A stretch of 64,000 bases of DNA from Ulvibacter sp. MAR_2010_11 (lineage in GTDB: Bacteria; Bacteroidota; Bacteroidia; Flavobacteriales; Flavobacteriaceae). The notes beneath the pieces were generated by a model. It saw only the letters and a list, made by a program, of their open reading frames with translations. It was not told the DNA's origin and made no database searches. This document shows, one piece after another, positions 16,410 through 27,220 of the stretch. A program made the position numbers and the translations under genes. The stretch lies in NCBI RefSeq assembly GCF_002813135.1, contig NZ_PHTY01000001.1:1173501-1237500 (forward strand). Direction: 5' to 3'. Position 1 is the first letter of the stretch. Every line of letters starts with the position of its first letter.

Positions 16410-19139
16410 TTATTCGATTTCTTTTTCGGTAAAGGGAATGGTAGGATTACAAATTTCGAGCAACAGTTTTTTAAGCTCTTCCGTAAAAGAATCTAAGGTT
16501 GCTTGTGTCACCAGCTGGTCTTTGGTCCTGCTCCCCGGCTTCTCTTTTGTGCCGAATTTTAAGAATCCGTTGTTGAGGTTTTTAAAAGAAATGATTCCGG
16601 CCTCTGCCGAAACTATGGGTACTGAACCGTTCATCATCAGGGCATAGGCTAAAACCTGAAACGCCTTGCTGTATTTATACTCTTCGGCAATAAGATTCCA
16701 GTCTACAATTTCCAGCTCACCCTGTTGCACCATGCCGGTTTTGTAGTCGACAATGCGAAGCACCCCATTGTACTCGTCTACTCTGTCTACTTTTCCTCCA
16801 ATAGCAACAGGAAAGGAGAGGCCTTCAATAGGAATTTCTACTTTTAGATCGGTTTCAATCTGTATGATTTTAATTGTATTTCCGGCGGAAATTTCTGAAA
16901 TTTCAAGATTGATAAAATTTGAAATATAGCGCTTGGCCACTTCAAAAATGATCAGATTTTTCCCTCTCGAAAAGTTGCCCTCTTTAAAGGTCCTTTTGAA
17001 CTGTTTTGTAACTACTGTGTCTATTTGAGACTTGGCTTTCTGAAGCATTTCAACATTTAAAAAACTTCTTTCCCAGGGTTCATACAATTCCTGGAGCGAA
17101 TCATGTACAATGGTTCCCAACGTATTGTATGCTACAGTCTCTTCCACCTCCTGAAATTCATTAATCTTCAAAATCTTTTGATAGTAAAAATCAATCGGAT
17201 TTCGAATGTAACTCGTAAGCGCCGAGGGAGAAAACCCTTTTTGAGCAATCTCTTGTAATCGCTCCATAACAGCAGGAGTTTTTGCAATACTCCTAGGTGT
17301 TTTTGGTTCGAGGTATACCGGCGGATTTACAACAACTTTTTCGATAATATGATTCGTTTGCTTTTCGACTTCAAGTTGCAGGAGAAACCTGCTTTTTTCA
17401 CCCGAATTTAAACCATCGGCATGCGAATTATACATAAATGTCGCCTGGGATGTTCGATGCAGCAAGCGATAAAAATGATAGGTGTAAATCGCATCTTTTT
17501 CGGTGTAGGAGGGAAGTCCGAATTGTTGTTTTAGATCGTACGTAATAAAAGAGGCATTCGATTTTCCTGAAGGTAATATGCCTTCATTTACAGAAAGCAT
17601 GATGATATTTTCGAAATCCAATACCCTTGTTTCCAGAACACCCATTATTTGAAGTCCCTCATAGGCATCTCCTTCAAAGTCGAGGGAGGTTGTTGCGATT
17701 AACTCTACAAATAAACTATGAACCGTTTTTATTGTCTTGCTATGGGGAAAATTGGCGTTTAAGGCTTCAATTTCTTCGAAGACCGTAAATAGTTTATATA
17801 GCACAACTCTATCCAATGCTTGTTCCTGAAATTGATTTTTGGCTGTTAATATTAACTGAATACAAGACTGTAATGCTTTAGCACTCTCGTTATTCCAGGT
17901 CGAAAAAAGTAAGGCAATAATGGCTTCATTTTTTACTCCGCCCCACGACTGAAGCTGTTCCAAAGAAGTATAAGCAGTATTCTGTTGGGTGATCTTTGCG
18001 ATTATTTCCTGAGGGTACTCCAGCAAATGGGAAGCCACAGGATGATTTAACAGTGTTAGGACATCTTTGTAATAGATTGCCTCAACCTCTTTTAAGTGAA
18101 AATGCAGTAGAGTTTCAAAAAAAACAGCGGTTGGGAAGGATTTTAAAGGTATTCCCATAGTAATATTGGCCTGGGAAACAGTTTTGGGCAAAGAATTAAT
18201 TACAGGCAGTAATAAGGCCTCATCAGCTAGTACAACAGCGGTTTTGTTTAATTGTTCCGGAGTATATCCTGATAGTAGGTTGGCCAAATATTTGACCTGC
18301 CCCATATTTTTTTGAACCTCTACAAAGGTAAATTTCTTTTCGGTTTTAAAATTGTTTGCGTTTTGCTGAAAGGAGGTATGTTCGAAGGATTTCCACTCCT
18401 TTTGATACTGTCTTAGAAATAAGGAGGCACTGTGTTTAATGTCTTTGTAGAAGCGGGTGTCTGTGTCCCAAAACACTTCGGTATTACCGGTTTCCAGCAA
18501 TTCCTGAATAATATGCTGTTCGGCATTATTTAGCGCGTTAAAACCAATGAAAACATGCCTTTTAGCGCCGTGTTGATGTATGTAATGTTCAATATCCTCG
18601 GAAGCTTTTCGATAGACCAATCCTTGATACCCGGAATCTTCGTGAAGCAAAAGTTCTTTTAATGTTTCATAAAAAAGAGGCAATTGACTCCAGAAATGCA
18701 GGTAACCTTCAATGAGAGGTGTTTTTTCGTCCTGTACGTTCCATTTCTCCAGGGTTTTTATACTGCCCAAATAACTGAAGAATGCCTTAGGCTCTACCAG
18801 ATATCTGTCAATTTCGTTAAAGTCATTTAGGAGGGTTGTTGCCCAGGAAGTATATGTTTCGAAGCTTTCCTTTTCTGAAATGCCTTCAGTCTTGAGGTAG
18901 GCGTCATAACTTTTAAAGAGAAGCTCGGTACTACTGATAATTCGCAGATCGGAGAGTGTTTCGATAAACTCTTCAATACTAATAATTGTGGGAGCAAATT
19001 CAGTTTTGACTGCAGAATTCCGAAGGTAATTTTTTAAGAAACCACCGGCTCTTTTACTGGGAAGTACAAGGATTAGTTCGGCAAGATTCCCGTGTTTATT
19101 TTTAAGGGTATGTAAAGTCTCTTCGAGGAATGTTTGCAT
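16410..19139 (-). CDS. AddB-like PD-(D/E)XK nuclease / inactive helicase subunit
   Basis: 909 residues from the ATG at 19137-19139. The frame to 19184 would overlap the ompA terminator. The N-terminus has a P-loop-like strand ELILVLPSKRAGGFLKNYL without GKT, as expected of an ATPase-dead RecB-family helicase fold. The C-terminal nuclease motifs are VAIGGKVDRVDEYNG and LRIVDYKTG, followed by a FQVLAYALMM helix. Only two Cys are seen in the nuclease half, so the four-Cys iron-sulfur cluster of Bacillus AddB is absent. It should pair with the AddA-like protein encoded upstream to resect double-strand breaks. Confidence 0.85.
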   Translation of the reverse strand: MQTFLEETLHTLKNKHGNLAELILVLPSKRAGGFLKNYLRNSAVKTEFAPTIISIEEFIETLSDLRIISSTELLFKSYDAYLKTEGISEKESFETYTSWATTLLNDFNEIDRYLVEPKAFFSYLGSIKTLEKWNVQDEKTPLIEGYLHFWSQLPLFYETLKELLLHEDSGYQGLVYRKASEDIEHYIHQHGAKRHVFIGFNALNNAEQHIIQELLETGNTEVFWDTDTRFYKDIKHSASLFLRQYQKEWKSFEHTSFQQNANNFKTEKKFTFVEVQKNMGQVKYLANLLSGYTPEQLNKTAVVLADEALLLPVINSLPKTVSQANITMGIPLKSFPTAVFFETLLHFHLKEVEAIYYKDVLTLLNHPVASHLLEYPQEIIAKITQQNTAYTSLEQLQSWGGVKNEAIIALLFSTWNNESAKALQSCIQLILTAKNQFQEQALDRVVLYKLFTVFEEIEALNANFPHSKTIKTVHSLFVELIATTSLDFEGDAYEGLQIMGVLETRVLDFENIIMLSVNEGILPSGKSNASFITYDLKQQFGLPSYTEKDAIYTYHFYRLLHRTSQATFMYNSHADGLNSGEKSRFLLQLEVEKQTNHIIEKVVVNPPVYLEPKTPRSIAKTPAVMERLQEIAQKGFSPSALTSYIRNPIDFYYQKILKINEFQEVEETVAYNTLGTIVHDSLQELYEPWERSFLNVEMLQKAKSQIDTVVTKQFKRTFKEGNFSRGKNLIIFEVAKRYISNFINLEISEISAGNTIKIIQIETDLKVEIPIEGLSFPVAIGGKVDRVDEYNGVLRIVDYKTGMVQQGELEIVDWNLIAEEYKYSKAFQVLAYALMMNGSVPIVSAEAGIISFKNLNNGFLKFGTKEKPGSRTKDQLVTQATLDSFTEELKKLLLEICNPTIPFTEKEIE

Positions 19140-19153
19140 ACCGCTAAAATAAA

Positions 19154-19179
19154 AAACGCCTCCGTAAAAGGAGGCGTTT
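19154..19179 (-). terminator. Terminator downstream of the OmpA gene
   Basis: AAACGCCTCC / GGAGGCGTTT with a 6-nt loop and T-runs on both strands. It lies 25 bp past the ompA-like stop and just before the AddB-like ATG, so it separates the highly expressed outer-membrane protein from the nuclease gene. Confidence 0.9.
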
Positions 19180-19203
19180 CTCAATTATTTATTAAGGTGT
19201 TTC

Positions 19204-20592
19204 TTATTTCTGTAGAGAAATTTCAACACGTCTGTTTTGTTGTCTTCCTGCTGCAGTATTATTAGTTGCAACCGGACGAGCTTCACCGTAACCTTCAGAA
19301 GTCAATCTGTTAGAAGTCATTCCAATAGTGGTTAGGTAATTCATTACAGAAGCAGCTCTTTCTTTAGAAAGCTTCATGTTGTAAGCATCACTACCTCTAC
19401 TGTCTGTATGACCTTCAATATGGAAAGTAGTGTTAGGATATTCCTTCATGATGTTAGCGATACTTTGCAATGCAGAGTAAGACTCTTGACGAATAGTTGC
19501 TTTGTCGTAGTCGAACAAGATAGTTTTAGAGTACTCGTTCAATTGTTGGATAATCTCAACAGTTACTTCTGGACAACCTTTGTTTGCAACAGTACCAGGT
19601 ACATCTGGACACTGATCATCTTTGTCTAATACACCGTCACCGTCTCTGTCTTGGTAAGGACAACCATTGTTAGCCTTAGGACCAGCTTCGTTTGGACAAG
19701 CATCTTCAGCATCAGTGATTCCATCACCGTCAGCATCAGGACATCCGTTAAGTGCAGCTAGACCAAAAACAGTAGGACAAGCATCTTGTGGATCTGGAAT
19801 ACCATCACCGTCTGTATCAGGACATCCGTTGAATTCAGCTAAACCAGGAGTATTAGGACAAGCATCGTTTCTGTCTTCGATTCCATCACCGTCTGTGTCA
19901 GGACATCCGTTGAATTCTGGTAAACCAGGAGTTTCAGGACATTCGTCATCTTTGTCGAAGATTCCATCACCGTCGGTATCTTTTCCACCGAATTTAAACA
20001 CAACTCCTGCAGAATGCTGGAAGTGTTTTACACCGTAAGCATCTTCAAAAGCATGCTTATAAGCAGTTTGGAAGTTTACACCTAAATTCTCACCAATCCA
20101 AATACGAACTGAAGCAAGACCGTTAGCGGTACCAAACCCAATATCATCAACCCAAGTGTAACCACCACCTACACCAATAGATGGGTCAAACCAACCTCCT
20201 GGACCATTAATAAGGTCTCTAAAGCTGTACTTAATTTCTCCATCGGCAGCAATGTATGATAAATCATCAACTGATACATCACCCATTTTTTCAATCTTGT
20301 TGATAGTTCCAACAGCAGCAAACGAGAAACCACTTCCTATGTATCTACCAATAGATACTTTGGACACAGATGGAACAATATTCCAGTGGTCATTTACATT
20401 ATAAAATTCTTCAAAAAGGTCTCCATTAAGAGCGTCAGACTCTGTTTGGCCATCTCTTAGACCTACAGGGAAGGTGTCAACAGCGTTTACACCAACCTCG
20501 ATTGCCCAAGGATTGTTTTCGTCTTGTGCGTTAGCTACTCCAACTCCTAAAAGTAAAAGTGTAGCAACTAAAAAAGTGTTAAGATGTTTCAT
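19204..20592 (-). CDS. OmpA family outer-membrane protein with thrombospondin type 3 repeats
   Basis: 462 residues. It has a signal peptide (cleavage after VGVANA), an N-terminal beta-barrel of about 190 residues, then five calcium-binding type 3 repeats (core DTDGDGIxDxxDxCP, each ending in NGCP or KGCP). The C-terminal OmpA peptidoglycan-binding domain holds [16 protein letters not shown] and a late NRRVEISL. It links the outer membrane to the wall. The repeats are also visible in DNA as near-identical 78-bp steps from 19620 to 19975. It has its own promoter and terminator, so it is probably highly expressed. Confidence 0.95.
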   Translation of the reverse strand: MKHLNTFLVATLLLLGVGVANAQDENNPWAIEVGVNAVDTFPVGLRDGQTESDALNGDLFEEFYNVNDHWNIVPSVSKVSIGRYIGSGFSFAAVGTINKIEKMGDVSVDDLSYIAADGEIKYSFRDLINGPGGWFDPSIGVGGGYTWVDDIGFGTANGLASVRIWIGENLGVNFQTAYKHAFEDAYGVKHFQHSAGVVFKFGGKDTDGDGIFDKDDECPETPGLPEFNGCPDTDGDGIEDRNDACPNTPGLAEFNGCPDTDGDGIPDPQDACPTVFGLAALNGCPDADGDGITDAEDACPNEAGPKANNGCPYQDRDGDGVLDKDDQCPDVPGTVANKGCPEVTVEIIQQLNEYSKTILFDYDKATIRQESYSALQSIANIMKEYPNTTFHIEGHTDSRGSDAYNMKLSKERAASVMNYLTTIGMTSNRLTSEGYGEARPVATNNTAAGRQQNRRVEISLQK

Positions 20593-20626
20593 ATTCGATT
20601 GTTTAATTTTTAAGTGTTAATTAGAG

Positions 20627-20656
20627 CAAAAGTAAGTTGTTAAAACTTATAAACAA
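20627..20656 (-). promoter_or_regulatory. Promoter of the OmpA gene
   Basis: On the minus strand, TTG (20654-20656), a 19-nt spacer, then TACTTTTG (20627-20634). This is the Bacteroidota -33/-7 consensus (TTG and TAnnTTTG) with ideal spacing. The start codon is 35 nt further on. Confidence 0.75.
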
Positions 20657-20714
20657 AAGCAAATCTATTAAAATTTTGATAAAATTAAAGAGAATAATAT
20701 ATAAATAAAACAAG

Positions 20715-21914
20715 TTAGGCCTTTATTATTTCGAGTTTGGCACCTACTTTTTTAAATGCATTGATGGCTTTATCGAGATGTTCTTTGCTATGTGCTGCCG
20801 ACAATTGAACTCTTATTCGCGCTTTGCCCTTTGGCACCACGGGATAAAAGAAGCCAATAACATAAATCCCTTCTTCCAATAGCATGTCGGCCATATTTTG
20901 AGAGAGCTGTGCATCGTACAGCATTACAGGAACAATAGCCGAATCCCCATCAATTATATCGAAACCGGCCGCTTTCATTCCTTTTTTAAAGTAATTTGTG
21001 TTGTTTTCCAAACGATCTCTTAATGAGGTGTCCTTGGATAGCATCTCGAAAACCTTAATAGATGCCCCAACAATGGCCGGCGCCAACGAATTTGAAAACA
21101 AATAAGGTCGGGACCGCTGACGTAGCATCTCGATTATTTCTTTTTTCCCGGTTGTATAACCTCCCATAGCACCTCCCAAAGCCTTTCCTAAGGTTCCCGT
21201 TATGATGTCGATTCGACCCATGACGCCTTTTTCTTCAAGGGTTCCGCGCCCTGTTTCCCCAATAAAACCTGCTGCATGGCATTCGTCTATCATAACCAGG
21301 GCGTCATATTTGTCGGCCAGGTCACATATTTTATCTAACGGAGCTACCAAGCCATCCATTGAGAAAACGCCGTCTGTTACTATAATTTTAAAACGGGTTC
21401 CGGCCTTATTGGCTGCCATTAGCTGCTTTTCCAAATCTTCCATGTTACTGTTTTCATAGCGGTAACGGGCGGCCTTACACAAACGAACCCCATCAATTAT
21501 TGATGCATGATTTAATGAATCTGAAATAATAGCATCTTCCGGGCCCAACAAAGGTTCGAAAACGCCACCGTTGGCATCGAAGGCTGCAGCGTACAATATG
21601 GTATCTTCCGTGCGGTAGTAATCGGCAATTTTTTGCTCCAATTCCTTGTGAATATCCTGTGTTCCGCAGATAAAGCGTACCGACGACATTCCAAATCCAT
21701 GTGTGTCCATGGCATCCTTGGCTGCCTGTATCACTTCTTTATTTGAGGAAAGCCCTAAATAGTTGTTTGCACAAAAATTGATAACGGTTTCTCCCGTCGA
21801 AATGGTGATTTCTGCATCCTGAGGCGAGGTTATAATGCGTTCTTTTTTATAAAGTCCGTTGTCTTTTATGTCCTGAAGTTCGTTTTGTAGGTGTTGTTTT
21901 ATTTTTCCGTACAT
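20715..21914 (-). CDS. kbl: Glycine C-acetyltransferase (2-amino-3-ketobutyrate CoA ligase)
   Basis: PLP enzyme of the alpha-oxoamine synthase family, 399 residues, which splits 2-amino-3-ketobutyrate into glycine and acetyl-CoA in threonine breakdown. The PLP lysine is K244 in [35 protein letters not shown] and [12 protein letters not shown] are the family signatures. It begins 28 nt after the AddA-like stop and is probably co-transcribed with it. No threonine dehydrogenase is in the window. Sequence close to other alpha-oxoamine synthases leaves small doubt on substrate. Confidence 0.93.
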   Translation of the reverse strand: MYGKIKQHLQNELQDIKDNGLYKKERIITSPQDAEITISTGETVINFCANNYLGLSSNKEVIQAAKDAMDTHGFGMSSVRFICGTQDIHKELEQKIADYYRTEDTILYAAAFDANGGVFEPLLGPEDAIISDSLNHASIIDGVRLCKAARYRYENSNMEDLEKQLMAANKAGTRFKIIVTDGVFSMDGLVAPLDKICDLADKYDALVMIDECHAAGFIGETGRGTLEEKGVMGRIDIITGTLGKALGGAMGGYTTGKKEIIEMLRQRSRPYLFSNSLAPAIVGASIKVFEMLSKDTSLRDRLENNTNYFKKGMKAAGFDIIDGDSAIVPVMLYDAQLSQNMADMLLEEGIYVIGFFYPVVPKGKARIRVQLSAAHSKEHLDKAINAFKKVGAKLEIIKA

Positions 21915-21942
21915 GGTATCCTGTTTTTTTGAGACTTCAAAT

Positions 21943-24900
21943 TTATACTTTATTTACCATAATTTTTTCTTCGGAAGCATAAACCAATATTTTTTCTGAA
22001 ATTCTGAAATCCATTTCTTCCAGCGCCGAAGCATAGCGATTAATTTGGCTTTTATGTGTTTCTGAAGGGTTGCCGGTCTTGTAATCGACTACTGTAACCG
22101 AAGCATTTTCATGGAAATTCAATCGGTCGGGGCGCAGCAAATCGCCTTTCGAGGTAATGATATCGCGCTCGTTCACAACATTAGTTGCTGAAATGTCAAA
22201 CAAATGCGCCAACATGGGATGACTTGTAATTTGGCTCACTGCATCCTTTAATTTGAATAATTCTTCGGCTGAAACTACAGATTGTAATATTAGGTCTTCA
22301 AAAACAGAAGTAATATCTTCTGTAGTTTTAATCTTTGCCATGGTGTCATGTAGCAAATTTCCGGCAGTAATGGAGGCTTCAACAGCGGTATCCCAAAGAA
22401 GTGCTTCGGCCGAAACTATTTTTAAATTATGCTCTTTTGGTAATGATGAAATGTAAAGGGGCGCCACCTGTTTGAAACTTTCAGGGATCTCCGGCTGTAA
22501 GGATCTTTTCGAAGTCCCAAATTCGGCAGTACTCGAATTTTCATCCCATTTTCCTTCCTTTTTCAGAAATTCTGCAAAAAACTGATTAAAACTCATAGGT
22601 TTTTCAGCTTTGATTTCCTTCGGAAGTGTAGCAAAAACATATAATTGCTCGATAGAGCGTGTTAGTGCCACATATAACAGGTTCAAATTGTCCAGCTCTA
22701 GTGTTTCTCGGCGTTCCCTGTAAACTTGTTCCCCGACGGCACCGTAATTGGCCACGTCATTTTTGTAGTTTATATACACCTCATCAAAAATATCGGCATC
22801 ATTTTCCCACGGAAACCAAGTTTTTGCGCTTCTTTCATTATATATTTCAACATCGGCGAAGGGAAAAATTACGACCGGAAACTCAAGGCCTTTCGCTTTG
22901 TGAATTGTCATAATTCGGACAGCTTCCGAAGTGATGGCAGCGGGAATACTGGCAGATTCTTTTTTGGACTCCCAATGGTCTAAAAAGGCCAATTTTCCTG
23001 CCAGCGGACGCTGTTGGAAATCGAAGACAAAGTCCATAAAGCCGTATAAATAGCCATCCGATTTTTTATAAAGCTGAAATTGATTGCAGCAATATTCACA
23101 GCTTTCGTATAAAGAAACCGATTGCATTGCCGAAATCTTGAAATCTATCCCATACGACTTCAAATTTTCTTCAAATTCTTCAATAGAACGATTTAAAAAT
23201 TGACTGAAAAAAGTGTGTTGTGCTTCAGCAATCTGAAAATGATGGTGTAAAAACCCTAACAAATTAATTTTCACCTCTTCATTTTCGGGATAAAGCGCCA
23301 GTGTCAAGGCGTCTACCAGACATTGAACTACCGGGGAAGACTGGAGTAGAAGCGTTTCAGAAGAAATAATAAGAATATTTTTTTCCATCAAATAGGCGCC
23401 AATGGCAATCCCTTCTTTTTTTGTACGGGTTAGAATACAAACGTCCTGCAGGGTGAATTCGCTGTCACAGATTTTTTGAAGGGTATTGTGCACTAATTCA
23501 CCATAAAGAACATCGGCTTCGGCTTTGTTTTCTGGATCAACAAATTCAAATTTTACATATCCGCCATGCTTCTGAGTAGAAAATTGGCGATTCCCGATTT
23601 CATACAAATTGGCATGTATCACATTGTCAAAATACGGTGCTATTAAACTAAAGAAGGCATTGTTGAAGTCAATGATGTTTTTACAACTTCGGAAATTAGT
23701 TTCCAGATTTAAGACTGTTTTTTCGGAATGAAAAGGATTTTCCTCATTACAAAGGGCAATAAACTGTTCGGGAAGACCACCGCGCCAACGATAAATGGAC
23801 TGCTTGGCGTCACCTACCAGAAGGAGACTACCTTGTTCCTCATCGAAGGTTTGTTGCGACAATGCATTGTCGATTAGCGGAATTAAATTTTGCCATTGCA
23901 TAAAGGAGGTGTCCTGAAACTCATCGATAAAAAAATGTCGGTACTTTTCTCCCAACCGCTCGTAGATAAAGGGCGCCGGCTGATTTTTAATTTCGTTGTT
24001 AATTAGAGAGTTAAATTCGGAAATGGGCAATATTGCCTGCTCTTCTTTAATGATTTGCAATTCCTGCTGCACCAGATTTATAACCGATAGGGGCGTTATA
24101 TTTTTTAGTACGGCTTCGATGAGAGACAGCTCGTACACCCATTGTTTGGTGATTTCAAAATTTTCAATAAAGTTTGGTGTCAAGGTTTCAATAACCGGAA
24201 TTATTTCGGGAGTATCTTTAGCGACTCTACCCGGATAGAGTGGTTTTTCACCCATAGTCTCCTGCCATTTAGCACTAAAGTTCAAATAGAAGGCACCTGA
24301 GGCTAGATTTGCAAAATGTTTTGGAAGGTAGGAGCTGCTGAAATCGTCAAATTGCAGTCCGCTTTCTTCTATCAGTTGTATGGTTTCAGAAGCTTTTTGC
24401 TGAATTTTAGCAGCAATTTCATTTTTCTGTAGCAACAATCGTTTTTTAAAGACCACAAAATCTTTGAGGGTTCTATCTCTTAGTTTTGCGACATGAGGCG
24501 CATCGTTTTCGTTCGCCAGAATTTGCGCAGCCAGAGCTATATCTTTGGTGATATCCCAGGATTTATCATCATCTGTCTTTTCCATGGCAAAATCCAACAG
24601 CACCTTTGTGATTTCCGGATCTTCTCCTGCCTTGTTAACAAGTTGGTCTACGGCTTCGGCAATTAAAGCACCTATGTCCAGACTCACTTCGAAGTTTTGA
24701 GGCAGTTTTAAATCGCGGGCAAAGGTGCGGATAAGCTGATGGTTAAAACGATCTATGGTTTCAACATTGAAACCGGCATAATGATGCAATAAATGTTTTA
24801 GTATTTTTTGCGATTGCTGATGAATGTATTCGATAGAGAGAGCAGTTTCTTTGGATATTTGAAGCAACATTTCGGGAGGTTGTGAAAGTGCTTCAGGATT

Positions 24901-25101
24901 TGAAAATAAAACAAGATTGGTAATAATGCGCTGTTTCATTTCGGCAACGGCCTTATTGGTAAAGGTAATCGCTAGTAAATTTTTGTAGAATCCTTCATTT
25001 TTGGATACTAATATCCGCTTGAGATATTCTTTTACAAGGGTAAAAGTTTTCCCGCTCCCGGCAGAGGCGTTATAAATATTAAAGGCGGTTGATTGTTGCA
25101 A
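21943..25101 (-). CDS. AddA-like UvrD-family helicase/nuclease
   Basis: 1052 residues. Walker A ASAGSGKT is at 12-19. Then come [17 protein letters not shown] (motif Ia), [13 protein letters not shown] (motif II), [15 protein letters not shown] (motif III), the [18 protein letters not shown] motif V region, and [15 protein letters not shown] (motif VI). The last 60 residues contain a RecB-type nuclease motif ([20 protein letters not shown]). It is the motor and nuclease for double-strand break end processing, working with the AddB-like protein encoded 2.8 kb further along the same strand. The start at 25101 puts Walker A at the very N-terminus, as usual. Confidence 0.93.
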   Translation of the reverse strand: MQQSTAFNIYNASAGSGKTFTLVKEYLKRILVSKNEGFYKNLLAITFTNKAVAEMKQRIITNLVLFSNPEALSQPPEMLLQISKETALSIEYIHQQSQKILKHLLHHYAGFNVETIDRFNHQLIRTFARDLKLPQNFEVSLDIGALIAEAVDQLVNKAGEDPEITKVLLDFAMEKTDDDKSWDITKDIALAAQILANENDAPHVAKLRDRTLKDFVVFKKRLLLQKNEIAAKIQQKASETIQLIEESGLQFDDFSSSYLPKHFANLASGAFYLNFSAKWQETMGEKPLYPGRVAKDTPEIIPVIETLTPNFIENFEITKQWVYELSLIEAVLKNITPLSVINLVQQELQIIKEEQAILPISEFNSLINNEIKNQPAPFIYERLGEKYRHFFIDEFQDTSFMQWQNLIPLIDNALSQQTFDEEQGSLLLVGDAKQSIYRWRGGLPEQFIALCNEENPFHSEKTVLNLETNFRSCKNIIDFNNAFFSLIAPYFDNVIHANLYEIGNRQFSTQKHGGYVKFEFVDPENKAEADVLYGELVHNTLQKICDSEFTLQDVCILTRTKKEGIAIGAYLMEKNILIISSETLLLQSSPVVQCLVDALTLALYPENEEVKINLLGFLHHHFQIAEAQHTFFSQFLNRSIEEFEENLKSYGIDFKISAMQSVSLYESCEYCCNQFQLYKKSDGYLYGFMDFVFDFQQRPLAGKLAFLDHWESKKESASIPAAITSEAVRIMTIHKAKGLEFPVVIFPFADVEIYNERSAKTWFPWENDADIFDEVYINYKNDVANYGAVGEQVYRERRETLELDNLNLLYVALTRSIEQLYVFATLPKEIKAEKPMSFNQFFAEFLKKEGKWDENSSTAEFGTSKRSLQPEIPESFKQVAPLYISSLPKEHNLKIVSAEALLWDTAVEASITAGNLLHDTMAKIKTTEDITSVFEDLILQSVVSAEELFKLKDAVSQITSHPMLAHLFDISATNVVNERDIITSKGDLLRPDRLNFHENASVTVVDYKTGNPSETHKSQINRYASALEEMDFRISEKILVYASEEKIMVNKV

Positions 25102-25217
25102 GAGACTTTTTTACTAAGATATTAAAAAGACAAGGCTAAAATAGTATTTATCAACTTAATCTATGATACTATAGAAATCTTATAAATTCTATAACACTAT
25201 ATCACTCCATTAATATG

Positions 25218-25225
25218 TATTTTTG
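25218..25225 (+). promoter_or_regulatory. Putative -7 box of the superoxide dismutase gene
   Basis: TATTTTTG, 41 nt upstream of the sod ATG. The surrounding 150 bp is very AT-rich. No TTG lies at the expected -33 distance. Confidence 0.4.
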
Positions 25226-25266
25226 AAGTAGTTAACGAAAGTATTCACACAAAAAACTTTAAAATC

Positions 25267-25875
25267 ATGTCTTTTGAATTACCAAAATTAAACTATGCAC
25301 ACGATGCATTAGAACCACATATTGATGCCAAAACCATGCAAATTCACCATGGTAAGCACCATCAAGGATATACAGACAATTTAAATAAGGCCATTGAGGG
25401 CACAAATATGGAAGGTAAAACCATAGAAAATATTTTGATAAACCTTGATATGAATAACAAAGCCGTAAGAAATAATGGCGGCGGTTTTTACAATCACAGA
25501 TTATTTTGGGAGGTAATGTCTCCCGATGGTGGTGGAAAACCAACAGGAGAGTTGGCGGAAGCAATTAACACGGCCTTTGGGAGTTTTGATGCCTTTAAGG
25601 AAGAATTTTCGAATGCCGCAAAAACACAGTTTGGATCGGGATGGGCCTGGTTATGTGTTCATAAGGGAGGAAAAGTTGATGTATGTTCAACACCCAACCA
25701 AGACAACCCGGTGATGCCGGGTGTAGGCTGTGGAGGTACTCCAATCTTGGGATTGGATGTTTGGGAGCACGCCTATTACCTGAATTATCAGAATAGAAGA
25801 CCCGATTATGTAAGTGCTTTTTTTAATGTAATTAATTGGGAAGAAGTTTCGGCGAGATACCAGCAAAACAAATAG
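25267..25875 (+). CDS. Superoxide dismutase [Mn/Fe]
   Basis: 202 residues, cytoplasmic (no signal peptide). Metal ligands are H27 ([12 protein letters not shown]), the His in [11 protein letters not shown], and Asp and His in [28 protein letters not shown] and FGSGWAWL look more Mn- than Fe-type, but metal choice cannot be fixed by sequence in Bacteroidota, where cambialistic enzymes exist. It dismutates superoxide to H2O2 and O2. Monocistronic, followed by a hairpin. Confidence 0.95.
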   Translation: MSFELPKLNYAHDALEPHIDAKTMQIHHGKHHQGYTDNLNKAIEGTNMEGKTIENILINLDMNNKAVRNNGGGFYNHRLFWEVMSPDGGGKPTGELAEAINTAFGSFDAFKEEFSNAAKTQFGSGWAWLCVHKGGKVDVCSTPNQDNPVMPGVGCGGTPILGLDVWEHAYYLNYQNRRPDYVSAFFNVINWEEVSARYQQNK

Positions 25876-25898
25876 AATATAACTATTATAAATTAATG

Positions 25899-25930
25899 GA
25901 CGTTCTTAGATACTAGGGGCGTCTTTTTTT
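25899..25930 (+). terminator. Probable terminator after superoxide dismutase
   Basis: GACG ... CGTC short stem (25899-25902 with 25920-25923), continued by seven T. Weak stem, good position. Confidence 0.45.
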
Positions 25931-25979
25931 ATGTGAAAGATTTTTAGTTGGGTAAAAAGAAAACATCCTGCTTCCCGCA

Positions 25980-27000
25980 GGCTAGCTCGCATTAAGCTGA
26001 GCATAGATTTGAATGTCCGGTGGACATTTGTTGAAGGTACCCGCGAAAGCGGCATACGCGAATTAGATTGTACCAGCTCCCTTCAATTGGAACTCCAAAG
26101 TGTAAAAAAGGTAAACAGAAGTTGCAGGAAAGTAGTGAACGGCTCGTTGAGTGGTTTATGGTATATAAGAAGAAACAATTACTCGCCACCTTACCGCAAA
26201 GAAATTTTGCTTGGCATTGAGCATGGACGAAATGGAAAACAAAATCGAATGTCCTGTGGACATTTGTTGAAGGTACCCGCGAAAGCGGCATACGCGAATT
26301 AGATTGTACCAGCTCCCTTCAATTGGAACTCCAAAGTGTAAAAAAGGTTAACAGAAGTTGCAGGAAAGTAGTAAACGGCTCGTTGAGTGGTTTATGGTAT
26401 ATAAGAAGAAACAATTACTCGCCACCTTACCGCAAAGAAATTTTGCTTGGCATTGAGCATGGACGAAATGGAAAACAAAATCGAATGTCCTGTGGACATT
26501 TGTTGAAGGTACCCGCGAAAGCGGCATACGCGAATTAGATTGTACCAGCTCCCTTCAATTGGAACTCCAAAGTGTAAAAAAGGTTAACAGAAGTTGCAGG
26601 AAAGTAGTAAACGGCTCGTTGAGTGGTTTATGGTATATAAGAAGAAACAATTACTCGCCACCTTACCGCAAAGAAATTTTGCTTGGCATTGAGCATGGAC
26701 GAAATGGAAAACAAAATCGAATGTCCTGTGGACATTTGTTGAAGGTACCCGCGAAAGCGGCATACGCGAATTAGATTGTACCAGCTCCCTTCAATTGGAA
26801 CTCCAAAGTGTAAAAAAGGTTAACAGAAGTTGCAGGAAAGTAGTAAACGGCTCGTTGAGTGGTTTATGGTATATAAGAAGAAACAATTACTCGCCACCCC
26901 ATTGGATTTGGTGCATAAAAAAAGGTAAACAAGAGTTTACCTTTTTTTGCCCCAAATCTACCATGAACTTAACCTACTTATGCTATGGTATATTCAAATA
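25980..27000 (+). repeat. Non-coding element 1 with a 236-bp tandem array
   Basis: Three full 236-bp units (26011-26246, 26247-26482, 26483-26718) and a partial fourth (26719-26898, 180 bp) that ends at ACTCGCCACC. After it come a long hairpin and a conserved tail. Units 2 to 4 appear identical. Unit 1 differs from them at three bases I could find (near 26019, 26109 and 26137). Because 236 is not a multiple of three, no frame reads through, and every unit has stops in all frames. The short ORFs within start at TTG with no plausible ribosome site. The element begins with a fragment (GCTCGCATTAAG) that also occurs in element 2. Confidence 0.92.
26917..26948 (+). terminator. Hairpin closing element 1
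   Basis: AAAAAAAGGTAAAC (26917-26930) - AAGA - GTTTACCTTTTTTT (26935-26948). The pairing extends imperfectly outward, GGATTTGGTGCAT against GCCCCAAATC, giving about 27 bp. T-runs on both strands allow termination either way. Confidence 0.75.
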
Positions 27001-27010
27001 TATGCTATAA

Positions 27011-27028
27011 TTTATTTTTGAAAATAAA
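27011..27028. repeat. AT palindrome between the two elements
   Basis: TTTATTTT-TG-AAAATAAA, an 8-bp perfect inverted repeat. It contains TATTTTTG, which fits a plus-strand -7 box, so it may instead be a promoter for element 2. The remaining 27029-27220 is AT-rich and shows nothing I can name. Confidence 0.4.
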
Positions 27029-27220
27029 CTTTTAGACCAATAACTGTTTTTCTCGTTAAAAAGCACCTATTTTGTAGTAAACGTCTATTAAGGCACTAGG
27101 ATAATAACAAAATTAGAAGAAAAGGTAGCCTTATCGGGAACAAATAGCCTTTATTCTTCCAGAATATAAATTCCATTCTTTATTATATAATAGTTGGCAG
27201 ATTTTTCTTAGACCGGCTTT

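Noticed and set aside
19620-19980. Tandem DNA repeat as a separate element
   Set aside because: The 78-bp steps are in frame and encode the thrombospondin type 3 repeats of the OmpA protein.
26009-27010. Repeated 71-codon frames inside the 236-bp array
   Set aside because: They start at TTG with no ribosome site, stop in each unit, and the 236-bp period breaks the frame, so selection for protein is not visible.
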